Below, in pieces: positions 16,637 through 25,500 of a stretch of 64,000 nucleotides of DNA. This DNA is from CAZHGD01 sp964531735 (lineage in GTDB: Bacteria; Armatimonadota; UBA10988): assembly GCA_964531735.1 (NCBI GenBank), contig CAZHGD010000016.1, positions 3,663 to 67,662 of the forward strand. Direction: 5' to 3'. How positions within the stretch are numbered: position 1 is the stretch's first letter; each line of letters opens with the position of its first letter. A program made the position numbers and the translations under genes. The notes beneath the pieces are model-generated. The model made no database searches. It had not been told where the DNA came from and was given only the letters and a program-made list of their open reading frames with translations.

Positions 16637-18679
16637 ATGAACGTTGGTTCATTCGCGGTGGGTCGGCCGGAAGTGGCGACGCTGCTGGCCACCTTGGTCT
16701 TGGTGGTGCCGGCCACGGGGTTGCTGGCGGTGGCCTGGCGCCTGGTGCGTGGGCAGTGGCGGAGCGCCGGTGCGCTGGTGCTCGTCGTGGCGGTGCCGAC
16801 GCTGGTGCTCTATGGCACCTGGCGCCTGGTGGCGGTGGTGCCGATCAACCGCACTGGCAGTCCCGACGTGCTGCTCCGGGTGCCCGCCACGCGCATCCTG
16901 GGCTGCTCGCCGCTGGATCTGGTGCGCGGCCAGCTCTCCTTGCGCTGGGCCCGGTTGCGCGGCGCCAACCTGATGGCGGCCGATCTCGGTGAGGCCCAAC
17001 TCGGGCACGCCTGCTTGGCTGAGGCGAACCTGTCGGGGGCCTCGCTGCAGCGGGCGTTCGCCGCGCGGATTGACCTGACCGATGCCGACCTCAGTCGCGC
17101 GCGGCTGGACAATGCCGTGCTCGACCGGGCGCGGGTGCGTGGTGCGATGGCGCGCGGCGCCAGCTTCACGCGGGGGAGTCTGCGCGGCGCCGACCTGAGC
17201 CGCGCCGTGCTGGAGCGCGCCGACTTCCAGAACGCCGATCTGACCGGCGCCAACCTGTCGCAGGCGGTGCTCAACGGTGCCAACCTGTCGTCGGCCACGC
17301 TCGCCGGTGCCCGGCTGGCCGGCGCCTGCTGCGATGGCACGACCAAATGGCCCGCGCGGTTCGATCCGGCCGCCGCCGGAGTGGTCGCCGGGTTCGCGTT
17401 GCGGTCGGTGCGCGATGGCTGCACCATCAAGTTCGTGTCGGGCCCCTCGCTCGCCCAGGCGGATCTGCGCGGCGCCGTGCTCGGCCCGGTCGACTTCAGC
17501 GACGCCGACTTGCGCGGCGCCGATCTGAGCGGGGCGGACCTGGCCGGAGCCGGCTTCAGCAGCGCGCAACTGCAGGGCGCCAAGCTGGCCGGTGCGCGCT
17601 TGGCCGCAGCCCGGTTCGGCGGCGTCAACCTGAGTGGTGTCTCGCTGGTCGGCTGCGACCTGCGTGGGGCCGACCTGCGCTACTGCGAGCTGTACCACAC
17701 CGACTTCGGCCAGGCTGACCTGACCGGTGCCGACCTGACTGGTGCTCGCTTCCAGCGCCGCGTGGCGAGTGTAGTGTCCGATGGTCGCACGCGCCGAGTC
17801 AACTACGCGCCGGGGGCCACCGAAGGCCCGACGGACTTCGCGGGCGCCACGCTGGCGGACGCCTGCTTCCGTCAGGCCACGTTCGACCAAGTGGCCCTCG
17901 AGGGGGGTGACTTCAGTCGGGCCGACTTCAGCAAGTCCGTCTGGTCGCACGTGACGCTGACCGGCGCGATTCTGCGCGGCGCGACGTTCACCGGGGCCTC
18001 GTTCCAGGCGGCGGCCTTCGCGCAGTGCGATCTGGCGGGCGCCACCTTCGCCGAGGCGGTGGCCGCGCGCGTCGACTGGCGTACCGCGGAGCTGTCCCAG
18101 GCGGACCTGACGGGTCTGGCCTGTGACGTGACCTGCCGTTGGCCGGCCGAGTTCGACCCGGCCGCCCACGGGACGGTGGCGGCGGTCGTCCTGGCGGGCC
18201 GTGAAGCGCGGGCCACGCCGGTGCGCCTCGACCTGCCCACGCTGGCCGGTGCGCGGCTGCCGAAAGCCGAGCTTGGCGGCCTGAACATGGCCCGCCTGGA
18301 CTGCCATGGCGCGGTGCTGAGCGGCGCCGACCTGTCCAGCACCGACCTGACCGGCGCCGACCTGAGTGGTGCCGATCTGACCGGTGCCCGGCTCTACCAG
18401 GCCATCCTGGTGGGCGCCAACCTGCGCGGGGCCAAGCTCGCCGGGGCCAAGCTGTCGTCGGCCGACCTGACCGGCGCCGACCTGACCGGCGCCGATCTGA
18501 CCGAGGCCGAACTCGGGTTCGCCAAGCTCGACCGCGCCAAGCTTGGCCAAGCCAACTTCGCCAAGGCCAAGCTGCGTGCCGCCAGCCTCCGCCAGGCGGT
18601 GCTCGGCGATACAGTTTCGCCGGCGCCGGGCTCGAGCAACTGCGGGCCGAGGGCGTGGCCTTCGGCAACGCCGACCTGA
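16637..18679 (+). CDS. Membrane-anchored pentapeptide-repeat protein, frameshifted near its C-terminus
   Basis: 680 residues as it reads. The ATG at 16637 is preceded by GGGGAG at seven bases. Two N-terminal membrane segments (about 13-37 and 43-68) precede long arrays of A(D/N)LxG pentapeptides, such as ADLTGADLTGA, from about residue 95. Such repeats fold into a right-handed quadrilateral beta-helix. The array is punctuated by hinge motifs TKWPARFDPAAAG and CRWPAEFDPAAHG. The last 20 residues (from about TVSPAPGSS) lose the repeat pattern. The pattern resumes in the -1 frame, where a third hinge (TRWPEGFD) and a TAG stop at 18846 follow. The intact protein would therefore be about 736 residues, and one base appears to be missing near 18608-18614. 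Function is unknown; pentapeptide proteins range from DNA mimics to membrane scaffolds. Confidence 0.85.
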   Translation: MNVGSFAVGRPEVATLLATLVLVVPATGLLAVAWRLVRGQWRSAGALVLVVAVPTLVLYGTWRLVAVVPINRTGSPDVLLRVPATRILGCSPLDLVRGQLSLRWARLRGANLMAADLGEAQLGHACLAEANLSGASLQRAFAARIDLTDADLSRARLDNAVLDRARVRGAMARGASFTRGSLRGADLSRAVLERADFQNADLTGANLSQAVLNGANLSSATLAGARLAGACCDGTTKWPARFDPAAAGVVAGFALRSVRDGCTIKFVSGPSLAQADLRGAVLGPVDFSDADLRGADLSGADLAGAGFSSAQLQGAKLAGARLAAARFGGVNLSGVSLVGCDLRGADLRYCELYHTDFGQADLTGADLTGARFQRRVASVVSDGRTRRVNYAPGATEGPTDFAGATLADACFRQATFDQVALEGGDFSRADFSKSVWSHVTLTGAILRGATFTGASFQAAAFAQCDLAGATFAEAVAARVDWRTAELSQADLTGLACDVTCRWPAEFDPAAHGTVAAVVLAGREARATPVRLDLPTLAGARLPKAELGGLNMARLDCHGAVLSGADLSSTDLTGADLSGADLTGARLYQAILVGANLRGAKLAGAKLSSADLTGADLTGADLTEAELGFAKLDRAKLGQANFAKAKLRAASLRQAVLGDTVSPAPGSSNCGPRAWPSATPT

Positions 18680-18846
18680 GCCACACGCAGATGGGGTCCG
18701 CGTTCTTGGACGGCGCCGACCTGAGCGGGGCCGACCTGACCGGGGCCGAGCTGAACGGCGTGCAGGCGAGCGAGGCCACGCGCTGGCCCGAGGGCTTCGA
18801 CACCAGCAAGTTCTGGCGCCCGCGCAGTCGCGGGCGGAACAACTAG
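18612..18846 (+). pseudogene. Out-of-frame C-terminal part of the pentapeptide-repeat gene
   Basis: In the frame shifted by one base the translation YSFAGAGLEQLRAEGVAFGN is followed by further A(D/E)LxG pentapeptides, the third W-P-x-x-F-D hinge (ATRWPEGFD) and a stop at 18844-18846. It continues the upstream protein without any start codon or ribosome binding site of its own. It is best read as the displaced end of the preceding gene rather than as a separate gene. Confidence 0.7.
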
Positions 18847-18898
18847 CCGCCGGCCACCGCTTCTGTTCAGGTGGCACTGGCTCGGCCAGGCGCTGAGC

Positions 18899-18928
18899 TT
18901 GGCGGATGTGCGCGTCGTCGGCTACAAT
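18899..18928 (+). promoter_or_regulatory. Probable sigma70-type promoter for the aldo/keto reductase operon
   Basis: TTGGCG (18899-18904), an 18-base spacer and TACAAT (18923-18928) lie 24 bases upstream of the ATG at 18952. The -10 box matches the consensus at five of six positions and the -35 at four of six. The first transcribed base would fall near 18935, just before the GGGAG ribosome binding site. Confidence 0.5.
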
Positions 18929-18951
18929 CGCAGCATTCCTGGGAGCCACCG

Positions 18952-20076
18952 ATGCTGTACCGCGCGTTCGCCAACCTCGATTTCCGGCCCTCGGCCCTCG
19001 GCTTCGGGTGCATGAGGCTGCCCGTCCTCGACGGCGGCGCGGTGGATGAGCCGGCGGCCATCGAGATGCTTCGTTGGGCTGTCGATCAGGGCGTCAACTA
19101 CATCGACACCGCCTATCCGTACCACGGCGGGCAGAGCGAGCGCGTGCTGGGCATGGCGCTCCGTGACGGCTATCGCGAGCGCGTGGCGGTGGCCACGAAG
19201 CTGCCGACCTGGCTGGTCAAGACCGCGGACGACTTCGACCGCCTGTTTGCCGAGCAGTGCCAGCGGCTGGGCACCGACCACCTCGACTTCTACCTGCTGC
19301 ACAACCTGCAGGCGGCCGGCTGGGAGCGCATGCGCGAGTTGGGGGCCACGGACTGGCTCGAGCGCCAACGCGACGCCGGGCGCATCGGCGTCATCGGCTT
19401 CAGCTTCCACGACAGCTTCGAGGTCTTCGAGCGCATCCTCGACGACTATGCCGGCTGGCAGTTCTGTCAGTTGCAGTACAACTACGTCTGCGAGCACACG
19501 CAAGCGGGCACCCGCGGCGTGGAACTGGCCGGCGAGCGCGGGCTGGGCCTGATCATCATGGAGCCGCTGTTCGGCGGCACGCTGGCCACGCCGCCCGAGC
19601 CCATCGCGAAGCTCTACGCCGATGCGGGTGCCGACCCGGTCGATCTGGCGCTGCGCTGGCTGTGGGACAAGCCCCAGGTGTCGCTGGTGCTCAGCGGCAT
19701 GAGCAGCCTGGCGCAGGCGCAGCACAACGTGGCCGCTGCTGGTTGCGCCCAACCGCTCAGCGAGGCCGAACTGGCCCTGGTGGCGAGGGCGCAGGAGGAG
19801 TACGCGCGGCTGGTGCCGATTGCCTGCACCGCCTGCGGCTACTGCCAGCCGTGCCCGCACGACATCGACATTCCGGGCGTGTTCAGCTTGTACAACAGCG
19901 CTCAAGCGCTCGGCGGCACGCCGGTGACGCTCAACCGCATCCTGTACAGCCAGATTCCGGCCGATCGTCGCGCCGACGCCTGCGTCGAGTGCGGCGAGTG
20001 CGAGGACCAGTGTCCGCAGCAGTTGCCGATCCGCGAGTGGCTGCCGAAGGTTCACGAGTTCCTCGGCGCCAAGTAG
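18952..20076 (+). CDS. Aldo/keto reductase with C-terminal 4Fe-4S ferredoxin-like domain
   Basis: 374 residues; ATG at 18952 with GGGAG just upstream. The catalytic tetrad of the aldo/keto reductase fold is visible: Asp52 and Tyr57 in YIDTAYPYHGG, Lys83 in VATKLP and His117 in FYLLHN. The C-terminal 90 residues carry two cysteine clusters, CTACGYCQPCP and CVECGECEDQCPQ. Each fits a 4Fe-4S site, as in ferredoxin-fused aldo/keto reductases of anaerobes and deep-branching bacteria. The enzyme is cytoplasmic and probably passes electrons between NAD(P)H, an iron-sulphur chain and a carbonyl substrate. It is the first gene of a probable three-gene unit (gaps of 71 and 16 bases) with the TIGR03790-type and Cys-rich genes. 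The substrate is unknown. Confidence 0.93.
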   Translation: MLYRAFANLDFRPSALGFGCMRLPVLDGGAVDEPAAIEMLRWAVDQGVNYIDTAYPYHGGQSERVLGMALRDGYRERVAVATKLPTWLVKTADDFDRLFAEQCQRLGTDHLDFYLLHNLQAAGWERMRELGATDWLERQRDAGRIGVIGFSFHDSFEVFERILDDYAGWQFCQLQYNYVCEHTQAGTRGVELAGERGLGLIIMEPLFGGTLATPPEPIAKLYADAGADPVDLALRWLWDKPQVSLVLSGMSSLAQAQHNVAAAGCAQPLSEAELALVARAQEEYARLVPIACTACGYCQPCPHDIDIPGVFSLYNSAQALGGTPVTLNRILYSQIPADRRADACVECGECEDQCPQQLPIREWLPKVHEFLGAK

Positions 20077-20147
20077 GCGGCTCCGGCAGGAGTGCTGCCA
20101 GGAGCCACGAACGCGTGTCGCGCCCGGCCGTCGTGCAGGAGGCGCCG

Positions 20148-21344
20148 GTGAATCGCTGGTACCCCGGCCTGTTGCTGCTCCTCGCCGCCCGCGCGCCGGC
20201 GGCGTTGGTCGACCGCGTGCTGGTGGTGCGCAACGGTCACAGCCCCACCTCTTGCGCCGTGGCCGATGACTATGCCCGGCGGCGCGGCGTCCGCCAGGTC
20301 CTGACCGTCGAGTGCCAGGATGCTGCGCTCGGCTGGGCCCAGGAGACCATGCGCTTCGCCGACTTCGCCCAGCGCATCGAGATCCCCTTGCGCACGTGGC
20401 TGGCGGCGCACGACGGCATCGACTTCATCGTCTTGACCAAGGGCCTGCCCATTCGGCTGGCCGACGCGCCCGACCTGCGCGGGGGCACCGGCCGGTTCAG
20501 CCTGGACAGCCGCTTGGCCGCGCTCGACTACGACCGCACAGCGGGGGCGGTCGGGTTGCACCTGGTGGACGGCCAGTGGCAGGGCGCCGCCTGGGCGAAC
20601 CGCTACTGGAATGCCGCGGTGCCGTTCTCGCACGCCGCGCACGGCGGCTACCTGGTGACTCGCCTGGATGGCTACACTGCGGCCGACGCCCAGGCGCTGG
20701 TCACCCGGGCGCTGGCCGCTGAACAGCCCGAGGCGCCGCGCGACGGCGCCATCCTGTTGGATGTTTGCCCCTCGTTCGGCCTGGGCGACCCATCCACGGT
20801 GCCGTACCAGGTGCCGCTGGGTGCGGCGCCGCCGGCGGGCAAGCTGCTGCGCGTGGTGGACGAGTTGCCCTACCAGGCCTTCAACGCCGACCTGCGCGTG
20901 GCGGCCGAGCGGCTGCAGGGCCGCGGCGTCAAGGTGGAGCTGGCACAGGGGGCGGCCTTCGTCGGCCAGCGCGACAACCTGCGTGGTTACTGCTCGTGGG
21001 GCAGCAACGACAGTCGCTACGCGGCGGCGGCTTACCATTCGCTGCGGTTCGCGCCCGGCGCGCTGGCCGAGACGGCGGTATCGACCAGCGCCCGCACGTT
21101 CCTGCCGACCAAGGGCGGCCAGTCGCTCATCGCCGACCTGATCGCGCAGGGCGTGACCGGCGTCAAGGGCTACACCGACGAGCCGCTGTTGCAGGCGGTC
21201 GCATCGCCCAGCATACTCTTCGATCGCTACACCCGCGGCTGGACGCTGGCCGAGAGCTGCTACGCGGCGTCGCGGTTCGTCGGTTGGCAGGACATCGTCA
21301 TCGGCGACCCAATCTGCCGGCCATACACAGGCTCGGCCCGGTGA
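20148..21344 (+). CDS. TIGR03790-family protein, secreted
   Basis: 398 residues from the GTG at 20148, preceded by AGGAGG at five bases. The reading frame is open much further upstream, but that part overlaps the reductase gene. A signal peptide (WYPGLLLLLAARAPAAL) follows the start. The conserved blocks I recognise from TIGR03790 are all present: VLTKGLPIRLAD, CSWGSNDSRYAA, a Ser/Thr-rich TSARTF, GQSLIADLIAQGVTG followed by VKGYTDEP, and the terminal FVGWQDIVIGDPIC. The family is uncharacterised; its definition notes that it occurs only in genomes that also encode exosortase, so a link to exopolysaccharide or PEP-CTERM export is suspected. No exosortase or PEP-CTERM protein is seen in this window. 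Family assignment rests on remembered motifs. Confidence 0.85.
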   Translation: MNRWYPGLLLLLAARAPAALVDRVLVVRNGHSPTSCAVADDYARRRGVRQVLTVECQDAALGWAQETMRFADFAQRIEIPLRTWLAAHDGIDFIVLTKGLPIRLADAPDLRGGTGRFSLDSRLAALDYDRTAGAVGLHLVDGQWQGAAWANRYWNAAVPFSHAAHGGYLVTRLDGYTAADAQALVTRALAAEQPEAPRDGAILLDVCPSFGLGDPSTVPYQVPLGAAPPAGKLLRVVDELPYQAFNADLRVAAERLQGRGVKVELAQGAAFVGQRDNLRGYCSWGSNDSRYAAAAYHSLRFAPGALAETAVSTSARTFLPTKGGQSLIADLIAQGVTGVKGYTDEPLLQAVASPSILFDRYTRGWTLAESCYAASRFVGWQDIVIGDPICRPYTGSAR

Positions 21345-21360
21345 GGTGAGGAGGCATCTG

Positions 21361-21954
21361 ATGGACAGTCCGTTCGGCGACGGCCGGATCCGCCGGCTGG
21401 ACCGCGAGCTGCGCAGAGCCGCGGTGCCCGAGCCGGTGGTGGCACAGATCATGGCCGGCGGCGAGGACATCGGCGCGCATGACACCAACCGGCGCAAAGC
21501 CGACTGGTTCCAAGGCGCCATGGCCCGGCTCGACGAGCTGCTCGATGCCGACACCGTGCGCACCGTGCGCGAAGGCTGCGCCTGCTGCCTCGGCGGCAAG
21601 CGCCTGGCGCTGTCCAAGGCCATCGCCCGCGAGCACGCGACCTTCGCGGCTCGACTGGCGGCCGCCAACGAAACGCCGTTCGTGTTCGGCCACAGCGTCA
21701 CGCAGGAGCCGGATGGCCGCCTGCTGGTCCGGTTCGAGGAGGAGGGCAAGCCGAGCTACCGCTGCGTCTGCCTGCGCGAGCCCGACGGGCCGATCTCGGC
21801 CAGCTACTGCCTGTGCTGCGGCGGCCACATCAAGCACCATCTGCAGATCGCGCTGGGGCGGAAGCTCGAATGCGCGGTGCGCTCGTCGGCCCTGGCCAGC
21901 GCGGGCGGCGAGCCGTGCAGCTTCACCTACACGCTCATCGAGGCGTCTGCCTGA
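21361..21954 (+). CDS. Cysteine-rich cytoplasmic protein, possibly DUF6144-like
   Basis: 197 residues. The ATG at 21361 has AGGAGG six bases upstream, which decides it over the GTG at 21346. No signal peptide or membrane segment is visible. Conserved-looking cysteine motifs are EGCACCLGGKR, YRCVCLRE, YCLCCGGHIKHH and EPCSFTYTL. The paired Cys-x(n)-Cys spacing suggests metal binding or a redox role. The last motif resembles the end of V4R/4-vinyl-reductase-like or 'amino-thiazoline hydrolase-like' domains. I believe similar proteins are filed under DUF6144, but this is from memory. It is 16 bases downstream of the TIGR03790-type gene, so probably co-transcribed. Function is unknown. Confidence 0.75.
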   Translation: MDSPFGDGRIRRLDRELRRAAVPEPVVAQIMAGGEDIGAHDTNRRKADWFQGAMARLDELLDADTVRTVREGCACCLGGKRLALSKAIAREHATFAARLAAANETPFVFGHSVTQEPDGRLLVRFEEEGKPSYRCVCLREPDGPISASYCLCCGGHIKHHLQIALGRKLECAVRSSALASAGGEPCSFTYTLIEASA

Positions 21955-21955
21955 C

Positions 21956-22011
21956 ACGAACCCGGTGACATGATACTAGTTTTACGAACCCGGTGACATG
22001 ATACTAGTTTT
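21956..22011. repeat. Tandem pair of a 28-bp repeat
   Basis: The 28-base unit ACGAACCCGGTGACATGATA... occupies 21956-21983 and again 21984-22011 without change. It begins one base after the stop of the Cys-rich gene (21954) and carries the terminal motif of the larger inverted-repeat units that follow. Confidence 0.85.
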
Positions 22012-22422
22012 GGCCGCCGGCGCATCGGTGCGATGGCCGCCACACGGCTCCTTCGGCNNNNNNNNNNNNNNNNNNNNNNNNNNNNNNNNNNNNNNNNNNN
22101 NNNNNNNNNNNNNNNNNNNNNNNNNNNNNNNNNNNNNNNNNNNNNNNNNNNNNNNNNACTAGTTTTGGCCGCCGGCGCATCGGTGCGATGGCCGCCACAC
22201 GGCTCCTTCGGCCGTTCGCAGTCCCGGTTGGCTCTGGAAACCTGTATCACGTCCCCGGGTTATGTCCAAACCCGGGGACATGATACTGGTTTTGGCCACC
22301 GGTGCATCTGCGCGATGGCCGCCACATGGCTCCTTCGGCCGTTCGCAGTCACGGTTGGCCCGAGAAACCAGTATCATGTCACCGAGTTATGATTGTAACC
22401 CGTATCATGTCACCGGGTTATG
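21984..22422. repeat. Cluster of ~127-bp units bounded by inverted repeats, interrupted by an assembly gap
   Basis: Units start with (C)CCGGTGACATGATACTRG followed by TTTTGGCC and end with the inverse, GAAACCAGTATCATGTCACC plus GGGTTAT. Unit 1 runs into the gap. Unit 2 (22158 to about 22262) emerges from it. Unit 3 covers about 22269-22391. Another inverted end motif stands alone at 22400-22422. The cores share GATGGCCGCCACA and GGCTCCTTCGGCCGTTCGCA; corresponding points in units 2 and 3 are 127 bases apart. No coding frame with a sensible protein is present. The arrangement looks like non-autonomous mobile elements or the multiple terminal repeats of an insertion sequence whose transposase is absent or lies in the gap. 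The remaining 22423-22586 stretch shows no gene and no recognised site. Confidence 0.75.
22058..22157. other. Assembly gap of 100 N
   Basis: Exactly 100 unresolved bases. The round length suggests an arbitrary scaffold spacer, and it falls inside the repeat cluster, which probably broke the assembly. The real distance, and anything inserted there, is unknown. Confidence 0.97.
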
Positions 22423-22586
22423 TTGGCGACGGCATCGCCTTGACGGCGGGCGATGGACATCGCCGGTCCGGTAGAGGACCGCACTCGGCCACCGCGAACT
22501 GCCGCGGTGGTTGGATGGCCCGAGGACCAGCAGGTCGCCGCGCGGGGCACACCGCGGGCGCTCGGGCCTCGCCGGGGTGATCGACG

Positions 22587-25500
22587 ATGCGAAGTGCTGG
22601 TCTGCTGCTGAGCCTGCTGTTTGGTCAGGCGCTGGTCGCCGCCACCACGCACGACTTCAAGCTCGAGGACCTGCGCCTCGTCGGCGGCAAGGTGGTGGCC
22701 GGACGGGTCGTGCTGGACCGCTGTTTCGAACAGGCCGCCGAGACACCGTTGGCGATGGAGGCCGAGGACGCCGTCGACGTCATCGCCGATCCGCGCGGCG
22801 GCCAGGCCGATCCGGCCTGCTCCGGCGGCAAGTGCCTCGTGCGGGTCGACCGCGCCCTCTTCCCGCTCCAGATCACGCGGGCGGCGCGGTACACCCGCTG
22901 GGCGCGCGGCTTCTTCCCGAAGGGCGGTGGCTGGCTGCACAGCGAATCGCTCGATCACGGCAAGCCCGAGTGGTACACCGACTGCGACGGCCAGACCGCC
23001 GGGCGCTGGGTGTGGGTCAAGGGCCCGACCTATGACCTCAGCGCCGGCGCGCACCTGCTGTGGTTCCACAACTGGCATGGCGGCGCCCTGCTGGACAAGG
23101 TGGCGCTGCTGCCCGAGGGTGCGCCGGAGCCGACCGGCCTGGGTCCGGCGGCTGCGGCGCTGTCGCCGGCGAAGCAGGCGTGGGTGGCCACCAGCAGGCT
23201 GTCGGTGCCCGGCCTGGCGAAGCTGCTAGACTGCCGCTGGCCGGCCGAGGCCCGCGGCGGCCAGGTGTCGTTGGCGCTTTCGCTGGACGGCGGCGTGAGC
23301 TACCGGCCGGTGGGCCCCGACGCGCTGGCGGCGGCCGGCCGCAACCCGATGGCGCAGATCGTGCTGCGGGCCGATCTCCGCGCGGCGGCCGATGGCACCA
23401 GTCCGGCGTTGGCCGCGCCGCAGGTCACCTACGACACCGACGACCGGGCCTTTGTGACGCTGGAGAACGACCGCGTTCGGGCCACCTTCCTGCGCCCGAC
23501 CGGTGCGCTGCTCAAGCTGCACGACAAGGTGGCGAAGGTGGACTGCCTGACCGCCGCCGGCACGGCGCCGCCGTTCGTGCTGCGGCACCGGTCGGCGCAG
23601 ACGCACCAGGTTGAGACCATTCGTAGCGACCAGGTCCAACTGACCGACCTGCAGGTGCGCAACGACACGCTGGTGGCGACCTACACGGTGGCCGGCGACC
23701 TGAGCGTGCTGATGGTGGCCAACCTGAGCGGCGGGCTGATGCGCTGGCAACTGACGGTCAGCAACCAGTCGCAGTGGGAAGTGGTCGAGGCCGCCTGTCC
23801 CGTGCTGCCCGGTGTGCGGCTCGGGTCGAGCAGCGCGGACGACCACCTGATGGTGCCCAACTGGCAAGGCGGCATCGAGACTCGCGATCCGGTGCGCACG
23901 GGCGGCGATAGCGTGCGCTATCCGACCGGCGGGGCCATGTGCTGGCTCGATCTGTACGAGCAGACGCCCACGCCGCACGGCGTCTATCTGGCCGGGCACG
24001 ACCAGAGCCTGATCGGCTGCGCGCTGCAGGCGGCACCGGACCGCGACACCGATTCGCTGACGCTGAGCCTGACCAAGTTCGCGCGCGTGCGGCCGGGCGA
24101 GACCTGGTCGGCGCCGCTGGCGACACTGGGCGTCCACGGCGGCGACTGGCACCAGGCCGCCGACGACTACCGCGTCTGGGCGCGGTCCTGGATGCGCCGG
24201 CCCACACCGCCCGAGTGGGTGCGCGAGGCCGACGGCTGGTATGGCGCGGTGGTCAGCGCCGAAGGCGCGCGGACGCCTTTCCGGCAACTGCCCGACTTCC
24301 TCAAGTCGGCGCGTGAACTGGGCACCAACTACATCCAGGTCTGGGGGCAGATGACCGGCGGCAACAACTGCGACGCCTTGCCCTACCCGAACCCGGTGCT
24401 CGGCACGCTCGACGAGTTCAGGGCGGCGGTGCGCGAGATCCGGCGCTGGGGCGGCCATATCACGTTCTACGTGTCCAGCCAGTTCTGGCGCGTCGACTAC
24501 GGCGACGAGCCGCTGCTCGGCAGCACGCCGCGCTCGCTCCTGCCGCCCGAGGTGCCGACCTGGCCGTGGGCCGAATGGATCAGCTACGCCATCCGCGGCG
24601 CCGAGGGCAGCTTCGCCGGTGACACCGAGCTGAACGCGGCGCAGCAGGCCCGCTACCAGACCCGCTGGCTGCGCACCGTGTTGTGCCCCGCCACCGAAGC
24701 CTGGTCCAAGCGCCACCTCAAGTACTGGTGCGCAGACCAGTACGGGCGGGCCTATGGCGCCAGCGGCATCTACCTCGACGAGACCTGCGCCGCGGGCGAG
24801 CGGCTCTGCTACGCCACCAACCACGGCCACCGGCACCCCGGCTGCTGGGGTGCTGAGCTGGCGCGGACGATGCAGGACATGGTGTCCAGCGGGCGGCGGC
24901 TGGATCTCGATTGGACGTTCGCGATGGAGGGCTGCGGCGACGCCATCGGCCAGTTCGCCGACATGCACCTGATCTCACCGGCGTCGGCCAAGAAGGCGGG
25001 TCTGTGGGGGGCGAACCGGCGCTTTGCGCCGGAGTGCTTCCACTACACCTTCCCCGAGTACCTCCTCTACGACGGCGTGGCCAATGGCATGTACGGGCGG
25101 TCCGAGGACGACTGCTTCCTCGACGTCCACCTCCACGGCAACCGCTTCGACACCTTCTCGGTCCAGCCCGCGGCTCGGTACTTGAAGCTGCGCCAGCGCA
25201 GCAAGCAACTGCTGTACCGGGCGCGGTTCATGGACACTGTCGGCGTCACCACGGCCAACCCGGCGGTGCGGGCGAAGCTGAACCTGCTGCAGGACGCCGC
25301 CAACGAGGTGTGGCTGGTCAACCTGGCCAACCCCGAGCACCAGGCCGGCGTCAGCGTCGAGCTGCAACTGAAGACCGGCGCCAAGCTGGCCGGCTACTTC
25401 TTCGACCTGGAGGGCCAGGAAGGGCCGGTCGAGTTGCGCCCGACGGCCTCGGGCGTGGCCTTCACTGCGCCGGCCAGTCGCGCCGCGACGGTCATCGTGG

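Noticed and set aside
16649..18949. 766-codon minus-strand open frame opposite the pentapeptide gene
   Set aside because: Its periodicity is the reverse complement of the pentapeptide repeats; no independent start or domain.
21956..22422. CRISPR array
   Set aside because: Repeats are bounded by inverted ends, the period is about 127 bases with conserved 'spacers', and no cas gene is near.
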